The notes under the pieces: generated by a model
The model's database searches: none
Seen by the model: only the letters and a program-made list of their open reading frames with translations
Told to the model about the DNA's origin: nothing
Made by a program: the position numbers and the translations under genes
Shown: positions 44,901-56,200 of the stretch, piece by piece
Position numbering within the stretch: position 1 is the stretch's first letter
Layout: each line of letters starts with the position of its first letter
Source: Isoetes taiwanensis
Lineage: Eukaryota > Streptophyta > Lycopodiopsida > Isoetales > Isoetaceae
NCBI GenBank assembly: GCA_021234155.1
Contig: JAJEKV010000004.1
Span: 15,307,059 to 15,371,058 of the forward strand
Direction of reading: 5' to 3'
DNA: 64,000 nucleotides

Positions 44901-46719
44901 GGTGCTCAAGTTTAAGTATATGGGTCGGCGGCACTCGTTTTTTGTTTTTAGGATTTTGCGCTTCTTGGCATGTTTTGCAAGTATTCTGGCCTTCTTGACC
45001 TCAGGTGATCTCTCTATATAGATTGGTTGTATCTATACCCCGAGTTGCCTTTTTATGTGGAGCGATCTAACCGCATAGGGTTTTAGTTTGTTCTCGTATG
45101 CATCTTTTGTATCACACATTTGTAGGGCACCATCATCGTGGTTTCTAGGTCCTTGCCTACTAATTGCTTTTTCCTTGACACTCACATCTATGGATCGTGC
45201 CTTAGGGTTTGCTGTTATGCATGACTCATCTTGTTTGTCTCCTAATCTTATTATACGGCTCTTAGCTGTGCTGGTGTTCTGAGTTCAGGTACATCAATAG
45301 ATTTGTTGCTCTAGGCTTTGAACCTTCTTGTAGAATCACTTTTAATATACTTGGACTTTTACACCTTAGTATGTTGATTTTTGCATCTTTACCATTTAGT
45401 GATTCTCGTTCTTGAGAGGGAGTATTGGCATACGGTCTATGATGTGTGACTAACTATCCACAATTGCTTGTCTATTTGCATCACATTAGTCAAGATTTGT
45501 TTTTAGTTTACCTCCTGTACAAGAGTTGGTTGGTCTATGTAGGTTTAATAATGCGTTTAGTTTAATGTTAGCATTGCAACTTTGAGAGAACCTTTGTACG
45601 TTTTACTTTATTGGAACCTATGGTGTTTCCTTCAAGGGCTTTAAAGCTATAGAGCTTGCATTTTCACTAAATGTGCCATGAGTTATAAGTCGCAGTCTGT
45701 TTACAGTTGAATCCATATCGCAAGTTGCGTTTTTCTATGGAGTGATTTAGTAACACATGGTCTTAGTTTTCCCTTTTATGTATGTTTTCTGTCACATAGT
45801 TGCCGGGCATTAGCTTTGTGATTTCGGACCTTGGTCTACTATTTGCATTTTCCTTTGAGCGCTTTTTTTAAGGGTTGCCCTTTTAGGTTTTAACTTTGGT
45901 GGATGTTTTGGGGATGTTATTTGACTTTTAAGTATGTAGTTGTTTTGCGTGTGTGGGTCTACATTTTTGGCTAAATTTCATCTTTTGTCAGTTCCATTTA
46001 TGCTAGTCCTTTGTACGAGTTTGGTTGCTTAGTTTGTAAACTTCTCTAGTTTTGTGGTGTTTCATGCTTTAGATTTGCGTTGGTTGAAGGGTAAGGTTGC
46101 TCTCTTCTTGAATTTAGGAGTTTAGATGTTCCCATTTGTATTTCATAGGGCGTAAGTATTTGTTAGGTTAGGACAATCTGGTGTCATCTTTGCAAGGCTT
46201 GGTTGGCGCATGAGAGGCATGATTCGGATGTCTTGAGATTTAATGCCGGTGCATCCTTCGAGGGGACCCTTGAATGAATTGGTGTGTGGGTGTTTACTTT
46301 TGACCGTGGAGGTTTAGAGTGTTATGCTCAATGTGTAGATTGCTTGCTCTTGGCTCCTTGCTCATGTTCGTAGTGAGGTTCTTGCATCTCCTCCTTTTGG
46401 TATTAGTTTCTTGGATATGCCGTTGTCTTTTCCGCTCAATTTTTGCACTCAATCTCATCCTTCTGCTTCCCTTTGCATTGTGGCATCAAACCCTTTCTCT
46501 TGCAGGTTTGTATCTCTAGGGTGTTTATAAGACAACCTTTTGCTGCTTTTTCCGAGATTTGCTTTTGACGTTTAGAGATGAGGTCAATGCACTTTTAGGT
46601 CCCCCTTATCCACGTCGTCAAAGGTTGCACTAGAAGGGCTGGTTTGCTTCCTCATCTTAGAGATATAGTAGATTCTTTTACTTTTTTCTGCCTCTTTTTC
46701 AAGCATGGTTGTTGGTCTA
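41940..46719 (+). other. T-rich non-coding interior, right unit
   Basis: About 4.8 kb. It opens with GGTTCTTGAGCCTCCTCCTT and AGCTGGTTTCTCCCACC, which recur (slightly changed) at 46868-46905 within the terminal LTR-like sequence, as a truncated 5' LTR would. Open frames such as 41955-42488 (plus) show no domain. Two diverged internal copies of a roughly 170-bp block occur at about 45020-45195 and 45705-45875. Confidence 0.5.
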
Positions 46720-46930
46720 TGTTGGAGTTCAACTAGGCTCTAGAAGTATGATTTATCATGCGTTTGAGATAAGCGAGATAAATCCGCTTTCTTGAGGCTA
46801 GTTGATGTGTTTCCTTTAGAGTATTTATGTCTGTTTCCATCTCCTCCCGCTCTATCAGCCGATTTCTTGAGCCTCTCCTCCTTGGCTGGCTTCTCCCACC
46901 CTCCCACCCTCTTACCCATTTAGTCGCCTA
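46720..46930 (+). repeat. LTR-like terminal sequence, plus orientation
   Basis: It begins TGTTGGAGTTCAACTAGGCT and continues CTAGAAG…GATAAATCCGCTTTCTTGAG, GGCTAGTTGATGTG and a TATA-like GTATTTATGTCTG. This is the inverted counterpart of 37100-36915. Confidence 0.7.
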
Positions 46931-47587
46931 GCCTTATTGAACTTGAGTTCTTGTATGTTGTCCGGTGGTCCTCGTGCTAAGTTTTGATGTTGCGGTGACT
47001 CTCTTTCATGATTGGCAATCTCTTTGGCATGCCTTTGTATTTCAAGTCTTTCATTACGCTCAAGGATTTTATGATGGTCCTCGCAAGCGTGACATGGTGG
47101 CTCTTATTAGGGTAATGGAGAGAGATGTGGATTTTATGGTGGCCTTCATGCCATGGGTGGTCGCCTCATGCCGAGATCTGGCGGGTCCCCTTTTGGGCTA
47201 GGGGCCTCGTTCCCAATAGTGGTTGCACTAGTGGTTTTGCAGTTGTAGATCAAGGTTGATTGACATGTGTGCACTTATCCTCACGCCATTTGGTGCGAAT
47301 TGAATGGACTGTTGGCATAAGTAAGCCTCATGGAGTTCGCTTGTCCTTGGACCGAGCCGGGTTTTCTTCGAGGCGTTGAACCCTTATTTTGTTGGGGTCG
47401 TTGTTTCACTTAACAATGGAGTGAAGGCTTAAAGATCTTCATTATGACTTTTGTAGTCCATTATTATTATACGGGTGTATCTCATGATTATTCTTGTATA
47501 TCCAAAAAGGCGGAGGGCATGAGGAACTTTGTTGGAAGTATTCTAAAACTTGTATATTTTTTGGAAGTAAAGAGGAGGCTCTATGGA

Positions 47588-47661
47588 ATACTCAAGGGGA
47601 CACCCTCAACTAGCCTCAAGAAGCTTCTGGGATTTATCCGCTAATCTCAAAACGCAGATAA
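47588..47661 (-). repeat. LTR-like fragment at the right edge of the insertion
   Basis: AAGGGGACACCCTCAACTAG, CCTCAAGAAG and ATTTATCCGCTAATCTCAAA with ACGCAGATAA match 36998-37060. The match ends about 7 bp short of the point where the left-edge copy (36329) begins in the complete sequence. Confidence 0.75.
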
Positions 47662-49060
47662 CGCACAAGGAAGCAAGGGAGGATAAAGGAAGAGAAGCAT
47701 AGAGAAGATATAACAAGGAAGGCAACATTTTTTATCACAAGGACAATCCACTTTAGGCCCCGAGGCATCGGGGACTAAGAAAGTTAACTCTTCATGATAC
47801 TCATAATAGCCCAATAGCCAGGCTATATGGGATTCATGATAAGAGAAAAAGTAGTTACTTTGGTCGGCATGGAGAAGGACATCACCAACTACATTCGGCA
47901 AATGCACTACTTCAACGAGCGAAAACATAGCAACTCTGAATTCCGGGAACCTTAGAACCCTTGGCAGTGCCAAATGAGAAATAGAAGGTTGTGAGCATGG
48001 ATTCTATAATAAGACTTTCAAGAACAACAAGGGGCCATGGTGCCTTAGTAGTACTTGCTTTCGAAAGCATCAAAGATGACTCACTTTTTGTCGTCTCAAA
48101 CTACAGATACAATCTTGAACACCGCCTTACTTTAAGCAAAGGAAATATTCAGATCGCACGGGATTCCAAGGGAAATCATCTCCAAGCCGAGACCCTAAGT
48201 TCATAAGTGCTTACGGAAGGACATCTTCAACACGACCCACAAAAGTTGTTTTGGAGTACAATATATCATTCCCAAACCGATGGTGGGCAGGCAAAAACGC
48301 ATAAAATCATATATTAAAAGACATCTTGATGAACTATGTATGAAATATGCAGATCAAAATGGGGTGATTATATTTACTTGGTAGAGTTTGCGGGTAATAG
48401 TGCCAAGAAAGAATCCTCACAAATGTTTCCCCTTATGATAAATTATGGTTATCAATGCTTAACACTGGACACTTGACATAATACAGTGTTGTCCAAGGTA
48501 GAACTTTCTCAATAAATGCTGAATAGAGATGCAACAATTGGTTCAAGAAGTTTGGCCTGACTCTTGGCGACAAGAAGTAGACAAAAGAGCATAGCCAATA
48601 AGCACATGACCAAAAAGAAAATTCAAGTAGAGGATAATGTTTGACTCAAAATAAAAAGTCAAACAAGCAAACCTCCACATCAGCAATTGCAAGAAGCTTG
48701 CTTCAAGGTGGGCGGGACCATTCCAAAAAATCAAAGGATAGGTAATCAATCCTATAAATTGGATCTCCTCGCACACTTGGCGGAGTTCATAAAGCCTTCC
48801 ACATAAGCCTTCTTGAGAAGCATACTCCTAATCCAGAGGAGATATTGGAGACTTTAACTTTATTAGTAATGATTGAAGAACAACTTGAGATTGTTCCAGA
48901 AGCTCTTCTTAATAAAACATATAAGAAAACAAGAAGATCGAAGTCCTCCAATATCTGGTCAAGTGGAAACACTTATCAGTGAAGGCGCGACGTGTGTACT
49001 TAAATTGATCATTAAATGCAGTACCTACAGTTACTTAACAATGCAAGGGACAACTCGCCA
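47662..49060 (+). pseudogene. Gypsy integrase and chromodomain-like tail
   Basis: Plus strand: RRYNKEGN, then LTLHDTHNSPIARLYG and a stretch with QRAK (the HHCC zinc-binding N-terminus). SMDSIIRLSRTTRGHGAL and YHSQTDG follow, with QAKTHKIIY (core: .MDFI..LP....G.D, HPQTDGQ.ER). FVNSAKKESSQMFP-like sequence and INYGYQ come next (F.YN...H.S....PF...YG). Then RDATIGSRSLALL, DNV(W)LKIKSQTSKPP, RIGNQSYKLDL, and AEFIKPST near the GPF/KL end. The last part, LEIVPEALLNKTYKKTRRSK and SGQVETLISEG, sits where chromoviruses carry a chromodomain. The reading frame shifts often. This is the continuation of the pol halted at 36329. Confidence 0.8.
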
Positions 49061-49311
49061 TCGATATTGTCGACATCAGAAGGTGAGTGCATGCATTCAG
49101 CAAAGATCTGGCAGTCAAGGATCAAAAGAGTGTATGCATTCATCTATGAGTATTCGGGATGCATGTAGAGGCAAGCATCGGTCATGGTCATGGCGATGGG
49201 ATCATCTTTAATGTTCCTTATGCCATGATTTAATGCCTATAGATTAAGTAAACACGCATGGCGGAGATCATGGATAAAGTGCATGATAGGAACCACCTAG
49301 AGTCTATGGCT

Positions 49312-49319
49312 ATTATGGA
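49312..49319. other. Target-site duplication, left
   Basis: ATTATGGA, repeated exactly at 49956-49963 across the MITE. Confidence 0.8.
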
Positions 49320-49955
49320 CATGGAATAAATTACTAATCCTATATTTTAGTGTAGCCAAAATCGGTTTAGCTAAACTACCTTCAAATTGGGGCTAGAAGT
49401 TTCTAACACTTGGCTAAACTAAATAGTTTTTTTCCATCATAGTTTCTTGCGTTTGGCTAAACTTTCACAAAATGGAAAGGCAAATATTAGCCATCACGCT
49501 ATAGTAATTTAAAAATTTCCAAGCATTTTGGCAAAGACATTGAATTCATTGTAAATACATAAATCAAGACACAAACATACATGAACATTGTTCCTTTCCT
49601 TTTCATGCTTCAATTTTGTACTTGGAACAAAAAGAAAGTGGAAAAAGAAAAGAAAAATATAAACCCTATTTGAAATTTCTTAAAGTTAGTACATACATTG
49701 GTGTTGAATTTCGGGCTAATCTATCCCCTTTTCCAAGCCCACTCTATCTTAGGTTTAGCTAATCGATGTCCTGATGGATATGTTTGGAGGTAAAAGTTTG
49801 GCTATTCAACCTAAAAACTCACTTGGGCGACAAAAAATTTGGGCTAAAATTTTCTTTTTTTTGGGCATTTTTTCCATTTACTTTAGCCGTTTTTCTTGGC
49901 AAAAATGCTATAAAAATAGCCATTTGGCTAACCTTAGCCGTTATTTTATTCCATG
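49320..49955. mobile_element. hAT-like MITE, 636 bp
   Basis: It starts CATGGAATAAATTAC and ends GTTATTTTATTCCATG, inverted ends that match over CATGGAATAAA and partly beyond. An exact 8-bp duplication (ATTATGGA) flanks both ends, the target size typical of hAT transposons. The interior has repeated (T)TGGCTAA(A/C) motifs and no coding capacity, so it would depend on a transposase elsewhere. The ends and duplication are seen directly; superfamily assignment rests on the 8-bp duplication. Confidence 0.78.
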
Positions 49956-49963
49956 ATTATGGA
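49956..49963. other. Target-site duplication, right
   Basis: ATTATGGA, the right partner of 49312-49319. Confidence 0.8.
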
Positions 49964-50289
49964 GGATAAGCCACCTCCTATGCCGAGGGGTGACCGAAAG
50001 GTGTAGGCATTAGACATGCATTCATCTTAGGCATGATAGGACACATCTCCACGGCCATTACGGGGAAGCATCCCTCCCCTATGTTGGGAAAATATTGCAT
50101 TCATGTAGGTTAAATTAAAGGGGGTGGACCCTTAGAAAACCATAATTTATTAATTAAACTAACTTGAAGTGCTACTTGGTGGGCCAATAGAAGTAATGGC
50201 AACAAACGGATGGGAGCACATCACGACATGAATAGGACTTATAAGATTTTGTCTTAATTTGTGACTTCTAAATACATTATTATGTTATT

Positions 50290-50405
50290 ATAGTGTAAGA
50301 CTTGTTAAGGCTATATAATGTTGTATGTATGTGAATATAGCCTTTACAAAGACTTGTTAAGGCTATATAATATTGTACGTATGTGAATATAGCCTTTACA
50401 TTTAT
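50290..50405. repeat. 56-bp tandem duplication
   Basis: AGACTTGTTAAGGCTATATA with ATRTTGTAYGTATGTGAATA and TAGCCTTTACA occurs twice in tandem. A GCGGCC/GGCCGC inverted repeat follows near 50425-50442. Confidence 0.85.
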
Positions 50406-50439
50406 CAATACAAGAAACTTATCGCGGCGGCCAAGGCCG

Positions 50440-52190
50440 CTGTGAACGTTTCTCTTTCCCAACCTTTTGTATACACTCAAATTTTTTAAAGCAGGCAAAA
50501 GGGCTCTCAATTTTGTATGCTGAAGCTTCACGAGAAAAAAATCCTGAACCACCAATCTATGGCTCTCTTTTCAATTCAAGAACCTGGTAGTAAATTTGTC
50601 CATCTTCGCTCGACCCAATAACGTATATACATCAACCTAAATGTGGATCATCTAAAATCCTAATGTGGCTGCCCTACAATCCAACTGCATGATCAAAAGT
50701 GGGTCTTGTAAATTTCAACGAGATCAACTACAATTTTGACTTGATGATCCTAGAATATGGTAGGATAATCTAAAATTTTTGTGTTCTTAATACAGTCTAG
50801 AAATGACTTGAAAACTGAGGAAAAGAGGAAAATTATGTAACTTAACATTTCGATCAGAAGTAGGGCATAATTTGCCCTACTTGCACGACATAAATTGAGG
50901 AATAGAATGGGGATATGGCAAGGCTATCTAGAGGCACCTTTATGAGTATAAGCACTTCCTATGTCCGGAAATACAATAGTTAATTTGATATTTGATGGTA
51001 AGGGCTGCAATAGTGGCAACAAAAATAAGAAATACGAAATGAAAGCTGATGACTTTGGAAGATTTCATGGTCTGTAATGGAAATTGATTTATAGATACAG
51101 AAGTCGATTTAGGGCACCATATAGAAATCAATTTAGGCCACCATATGGCATGTAGTTGCGGCTTGGCCACTGCTAATCCCGCCACAATGGTGGCTACTTC
51201 AAAAGGATACAGATGGAAAAGAAATCGAAATGGTCAAAGCAGGTAAAAATCTTGTTTCAAATAAAGATTTATAGACTGCCAGTACCAATTTCACTGTTTG
51301 TTACCTTTGCTACATGGCAGCAAAATTTGTCTCGGCTTGGCTTGGTCAGCTACAGATGCTCTAGTCATTACCTTAAGCATAGGCGATAGAACAATATGGT
51401 GACCTTAAACTTGATCTCCGGTACTGCTAAGTAGGCCTAATGGGCGTTTTTTCAGAAGATTTGAAGAACAAAACATGTCGAAGCTACTGGTAATATCCAG
51501 AAAACACGCTCTTGGCTCCGCTCTGTGAATTTATAACTCTGACTTGTTTTATTTTAGAATTAATGCATTTGCTCTTGGAAGTAGCCTACAGAGTTTGTTT
51601 GATTCATTGTGTTGTGTCCCAAATAGGCACGAAATGTTGATGGCTTATGTTGTCTCAAACTATTTTTGCAATTCTACTCTAATTCAAAAGTTTGAAAGGG
51701 CATCTATGAAGCAGTTCTAGCCAATTTTATGGACAGGATAACTTGTTATATGTGAAGGCTGGCTATGTGGTGGCCATAGGCCTTTCAAGGATTTTATGAA
51801 TGCTCCGCCAGATGAGGCGGCGCAAGAGCGGTGCCGCGTCCACACGGGACCAATGGCCATGCCCCCATCTGGCTGATTAACGTCATCGCGTCGTCGATCA
51901 GTATTCAATTTGTGGCTTTGGCCATGTCGAGGTCTTTGTCGGGAAACATGGCCCCGGTCGGCGGGTCAGGTCAGTCCATGCCTTTGTGTCGTGCCCAAAC
52001 TAGTATTCTATCCATATTAATACCTACACCATACCCGTATCCTACAAAACTACATACGTATATGTATATCAGTATGCTTATTAACCCGTCCTTTATTTCA
52101 CGGAGTATTTTTAGTAGTAGTTGCATGCTCGGAGGGGGCTCCATATCTGCTCCTCGTATTTTGTTCTCGCTCTTTATATTTGTAAGCACG
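50440..52190. other. AT-rich DNA, no gene recognised
   Basis: Only short frames are present. A minus-strand frame at 51717-52189 (parts read LNTDRRRDDVNQPDGGMAIG and MEPPPSMQLLLKILREIKDG) looks weakly coding across a frameshift but matches nothing recognised. Confidence 0.35.
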
Positions 52191-52196
52191 ATTTAA

Positions 52197-52457
52197 TTAA
52201 TTAGAGAATTTTGAATTCTCGTTTAGCATGAAATAGGTTCTTGGGTGTCTATAAAACACGCCAAATGGTTCTGTGAAGTAAAAGTTGGCGTTTTTTTTCC
52301 GATGCTTTTTGGGCACAACCAGTGATGTATCCGACTTTGACATGTATAAGGCTAGCCCAAGCTCCTTAGCGAAAGTAAAGCGGTCCACAAGAAAGAGTGA
52401 AAACACTTTCGCCAGGATCGCCACGCGGTGAAGATTTGAAGCTTCTAGCCAGCCCAT
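52197..52457 (-). CDS. Unrecognised 86-residue ORF
   Basis: An open minus-strand frame, starting MGWLEASNLHRVAILAKVF, mixed hydrophobic and basic, without recognised motifs. It lies about 200 bp downstream of the ORF at 52661-52939 on the same strand and could be a later exon or a chance frame. Confidence 0.2.
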   Translation of the reverse strand: MGWLEASNLHRVAILAKVFSLFLVDRFTFAKELGLALYMSKSDTSLVVPKKHRKKNANFYFTEPFGVFYRHPRTYFMLNENSKFSN

Positions 52458-52660
52458 GGATGTAATATTACAATTCCGTTAAGCTCTACACACGGATAAA
52501 AAGAATTGAAAGTGATAATGAGGATCGCGGTGGCGAACATTGTGAGTTGTCGTGTCAAGGAATGCTTAGACAAAAAAAAACTGAAATAGTAAACTCAAAG
52601 CATTGTAAATTGTATTCCTCAAACATTTCAATGTACATTCCTTTGCCATATGGGCAGAAA

Positions 52661-52939
52661 TTAGTCCATCTGGGTTTCCGATACTTTCTCAGGTACAACA
52701 CCTAGCTCAGCAGCTATCCTAGCTACATGTTCCTGCCCCCTTTGGAAAAGATCTTCTGTGTCCATCTCAGTGTAGCCTGTTTTATAAAGGTTTTTCTGCT
52801 GACATGGCTGCAGCAAGGGAGTTGGACATGTGGATCCGGTCATACGGTCGGGTATCCATGGGGGTCCGCCGACACTCTGGCGCCACTGGCTTTCCGGGAC
52901 ATGCGATATCGGGTGCATGGAAGAGTTTGGTTTTTTCAT
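52661..52939 (-). CDS. Unrecognised partial ORF with a helical acidic C-terminus
   Basis: A 92-residue minus-strand frame. The first half has alternative frames (one starts MSHRAHKSIASKNEKTKLFH) and may be frameshifted. The C-terminal third, YKTGYTEMDTEDLFQRGQEH then VARIAAELGVVPEKVSETQM followed by a stop, has the composition of a genuine amphipathic coding sequence. No family could be named with confidence. The start codon is uncertain. Confidence 0.32.
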   Translation of the reverse strand: MKKPNSSMHPISHVPESQWRQSVGGPPWIPDRMTGSTCPTPLLQPCQQKNLYKTGYTEMDTEDLFQRGQEHVARIAAELGVVPEKVSETQMD

Positions 52940-53219
52940 TCTTTGAAGCGATGCTCTTGTGTGCCCGATGGCTCACCCTCTTGATCCGGGGTCTACATTT
53001 TAGCCCCTCGTATTGAAACTCGACCCTTTGTCAAGAAAGGCATGTAGGCATCAAATTTTTCATTTAAAGCCCCCAATTTTTGAAACCGCTCTAAGCGCAG
53101 AAATACCTTTCTCAAAGAGTAGCCTTAAGTCTTTTTCGTTTCTGCATTCTTTCCTCGTAGCTTTTCTCATCCATTTGATCCAAGATTGAATCGATGTTAG
53201 ATATATCATTCGTTGGGTA

Positions 53220-56200
53220 ATGTTTAAATTGATCGCATGAGGATCATTCTCGAGGGCTCTGCCTTATCCTCGTCATCTGTCTCCCGGTATACTGTCGACC
53301 ATTTTTTCGAGCTTATCCGGGGAAAGCCCTCGAAATCGGCACACTTTACCTGGCTTCGAGAAAGCAATACTCTTCTTTCCCCTGCGGTAGAAGCGACCAC
53401 GAGAAGCGGTACTGGCGAAGAAAAAAGAACACAACCATCCGCCGACAAGCATGTCAACCCGGGTAGTAGGCATATGATGTCTTCAAGCGGCACTTCATCA
53501 CGTGGTCACCTTCCATTCGACAAACTTGTACCTGGGTTTACCGTGAAATATATACGCCATTTCTTCTTCATTTTCTCATCGGTATCTTCGTCTACCAGCG
53601 GGCATTGGTGGCAAGGCGTCTTCGTGGTGCATTGCTCATTGTGCAAAGCGAAGCTCCGACTCCGGCATAATCGCGTTCACCACAGGTTCGCTACGATGAT
53701 GCACATATGGGTGATGTAATACCGATATTCCTTCACCCTTTTCTTGTTCACCCATCCATTTCGTCATATGTACCTCTGAAAAATATGGGACCTTGAATCT
53801 CATTTTTGTACGGCACAAGCAATCAGCAAATTCATGAGACCGCATCGAGGAATCACAAGGTGATAAATGTTAGCGGTTGTCATCTTTGGATATTCTTGTG
53901 AAGAGTTCCATATATTTCTTGCCCGTCCATAATGCAGAGAATCCTCTAAAGTCTATGAACACCATAGTAGCATTCTCGGACCTTTGCGGAGTGGGCGTGG
54001 GAATCCCTTCCTTTGTTAAAGCATGCACAACATTTTTCTTCTCCTTGATCTTGATAGCCTCTTGGGTTTCAAAATCGATCTAATGGGTTCTAAGAAATGC
54101 AGCGGGCAAAATTACCCACAACATGTTCCTTATTGTAATTTGGCTTTCATTACTCTTTGTATCCAATCGGATATATCCGTAATTTGTTCGTAAGCGAGGA
54201 AAGTCGAAAGCAACTCCTCCCAAAAGTGTAATCTTTACGAAGCGTGGAGGCGTATGACAAAATCTCTTTCGCATGAAGTGGGGCTTCTAATATCAATAAG
54301 CGCTATTTGGCGGGCAATTAAACCTGCCATGATATCGCTTTGCACCTTAGCATTATGTCTTTCCTTCCAAAATCTCATCAGCAGTCGAGAAGCCTCTCGC
54401 ATTAGACATGCCTCGAAGGTATCTTAACGAGGTTTTGTTGAAGAAGTCGCCCGAGGGCTTATCAGGAAAATCTCCATGCTCATCACAAAGCTTCTTGTTG
54501 ACCCATCTGTTGGCCACTTCCATTAACTTTACAAAACCCGCTCCTCCATAAAATAAATTGCTTCGCGTCCTTTAGCTCCTTCACCTTTAGCGTTGTGGTA
54601 GCTATCTGCGTGGAAGTCCTACAAAACAAATGGTTAGGAAAATCGCTGACGCGATGTCTTTGAAGCAAAGATAATAAAAAATACCTTCCATCTTTGAGGT
54701 GGTGGCGTACCAATGGGACCTTGAGGAGGACAACCATCGCTTTATGTTGATGCGTATTTGTTGAAGCTTCTCTAACAATCGCTCTCTCTATCTGATGTTG
54801 GCGATGACTTCATTACCTTTGAATGCTCAACTCAATATATTCTCTATCTGTCAAGTTTCGTTAAGCACTCTTGTTCTTCTCCTCGCGTGGGCTTTAGCAA
54901 ACTCCATCTGTTGTTCGGTTCTCCAACAAGAATGACATAGCGGTTGAGCTGCACATATTGTGGTTACAGGATATTATCCAAAATTTCTTGCCCTTCAAGT
55001 CATCCTCACGTACTCCATGTGATCTTCTTCTGAAATAATGTGCACTTGTAAGTCGAGGCCGACCACAAACCAGAAATCATGAACAATAACAATCCCGCAC
55101 GGTAATGGGGTCGAAGGGGACAACATCGGTAGGTGTGAGCACCTCCGTAGGATATGTCTTAAAACTCTTCCACGAGTGCGCGTGGTCGTTTGAGCATTGG
55201 ATCGCATTGAGGTTAGCGAGGCTGGTTACTTAATCGAATATTGAAACCTTCATAAACCAGTTCACACCAAGCGGGTAGAACCGTTTGAATTGTTCAAGCT
55301 TCATGCGGTTTGTTACTTAATTTCGTTCTTGGATTGAATTTGAGGTCCGTCGGCGGTTGAAGCAATAGAAATGCTAGTCTCTTGGGCCGATGCGGACTGA
55401 AGACGGAAGGGGGTGTTGGAAGAAGGTTCTGCGCTATCAAGTATTGAGTTTGCCAAGTTTGATTCACGAACTTTGGGATGGTAGAAGTCTTTAGGGACGA
55501 TAGGGGGAGCAAAATAGCCGAGGTTGGCGGGATTTATAACGGCGGATGGTTGGGCGGGTGAACGAGGCTCAAGGAGAGGGCTCGGGGTTGGAAGAGGCCT
55601 CCGCTATAGATACGGAGCTTCACATGTTTTTCTTGCTGAGCCCTTAACCAATTCGTGCGGTCCATTCTGAAGGCATCTTCTCATCTCGTTTAGCTTCGAT
55701 TGCAATGCTAGGTGGTTTCTTATACGCGCAAACCTTTTACGCATGTCGAAGCGGACAATATATCCCATTGTCTTCGTTATTCCGCATGTAGAGCAGAGAT
55801 TAAAGTAGGGCTTTAGTACCGGCCGTAGGTATCCTTCGCCTTTGGTGGAACATTCTTTCCGATTGGCGGCTTGTTTAATTTGCTAGCATTGCCATGGCGA
55901 GGGATCATAGTTTGTCCATTAAAGGACATACTCAATGAATCTACAAAAAACCGTGTCCTCTACGCATATAATAAGCGTCTTGGACATTGTTTTTGTTCCT
56001 TCCACATAGCGATTGCAATTCCACTGTTGTATGTCATGGCTTTCTTGCGATCACGAGGAACAGCCTTGGAGAGGTCTTTCACGGTGCCGTCACGCAATGG
56101 AATTTTCGCGGCAATTTCTATACACCACTTTCTTTCATTTGAAGGTGTGATGATCTTATTGGGTTCAGCGTCGGGCCCGCGATACAAATCCGTAGCTGCA

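Larger units (their letters stand above)
36329..47661. mobile_element. 11.3-kb nested insertion of two opposed LTR-like units
   Basis: It interrupts the gypsy pol between RNase H and integrase. The left half (to about 41940) reads as a minus-oriented unit, purine-rich on plus. The right half (41940-46720 and beyond) is a plus-oriented, T-rich unit. A TGTTGG-starting terminal sequence with the GTATTTAT TATA-like motif occurs at 37100-36915 (minus) and 46720-46930 (plus), and partial copies form the two outer edges of the insertion. No protein domain was recognised in either half, so these are candidate non-autonomous LARD-type retrotransposons. Confidence 0.6.
27878..49060 (+). mobile_element. 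Large gypsy retrotransposon split by nested insertion
   Basis: On the plus strand in order: 1.6-kb LTR, initiator-Met primer site, gag-like ORF, tandem-repeat tract, protease, RT and RNase H to about 36300, then after an 11.3-kb insertion (36329-47661) the integrase zinc-binding region, integrase core and C-terminal chromodomain-like tail to about 49060. RNase H ends with EENLHSSKEFKEV on the left and the HHCC-type integrase N-terminus continues on the right, which is why the two halves are assigned to one element. No 3' LTR was identified. A MITE lies at 49320-49955, just beyond the coding end. Frameshifts throughout make it defective. Confidence 0.65.

Noticed and set aside
53237-53719. 160-codon plus-strand ORF
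   Set aside because: It is the shadow of better coding-like minus-strand frames in the same region and has no recognisable motif.
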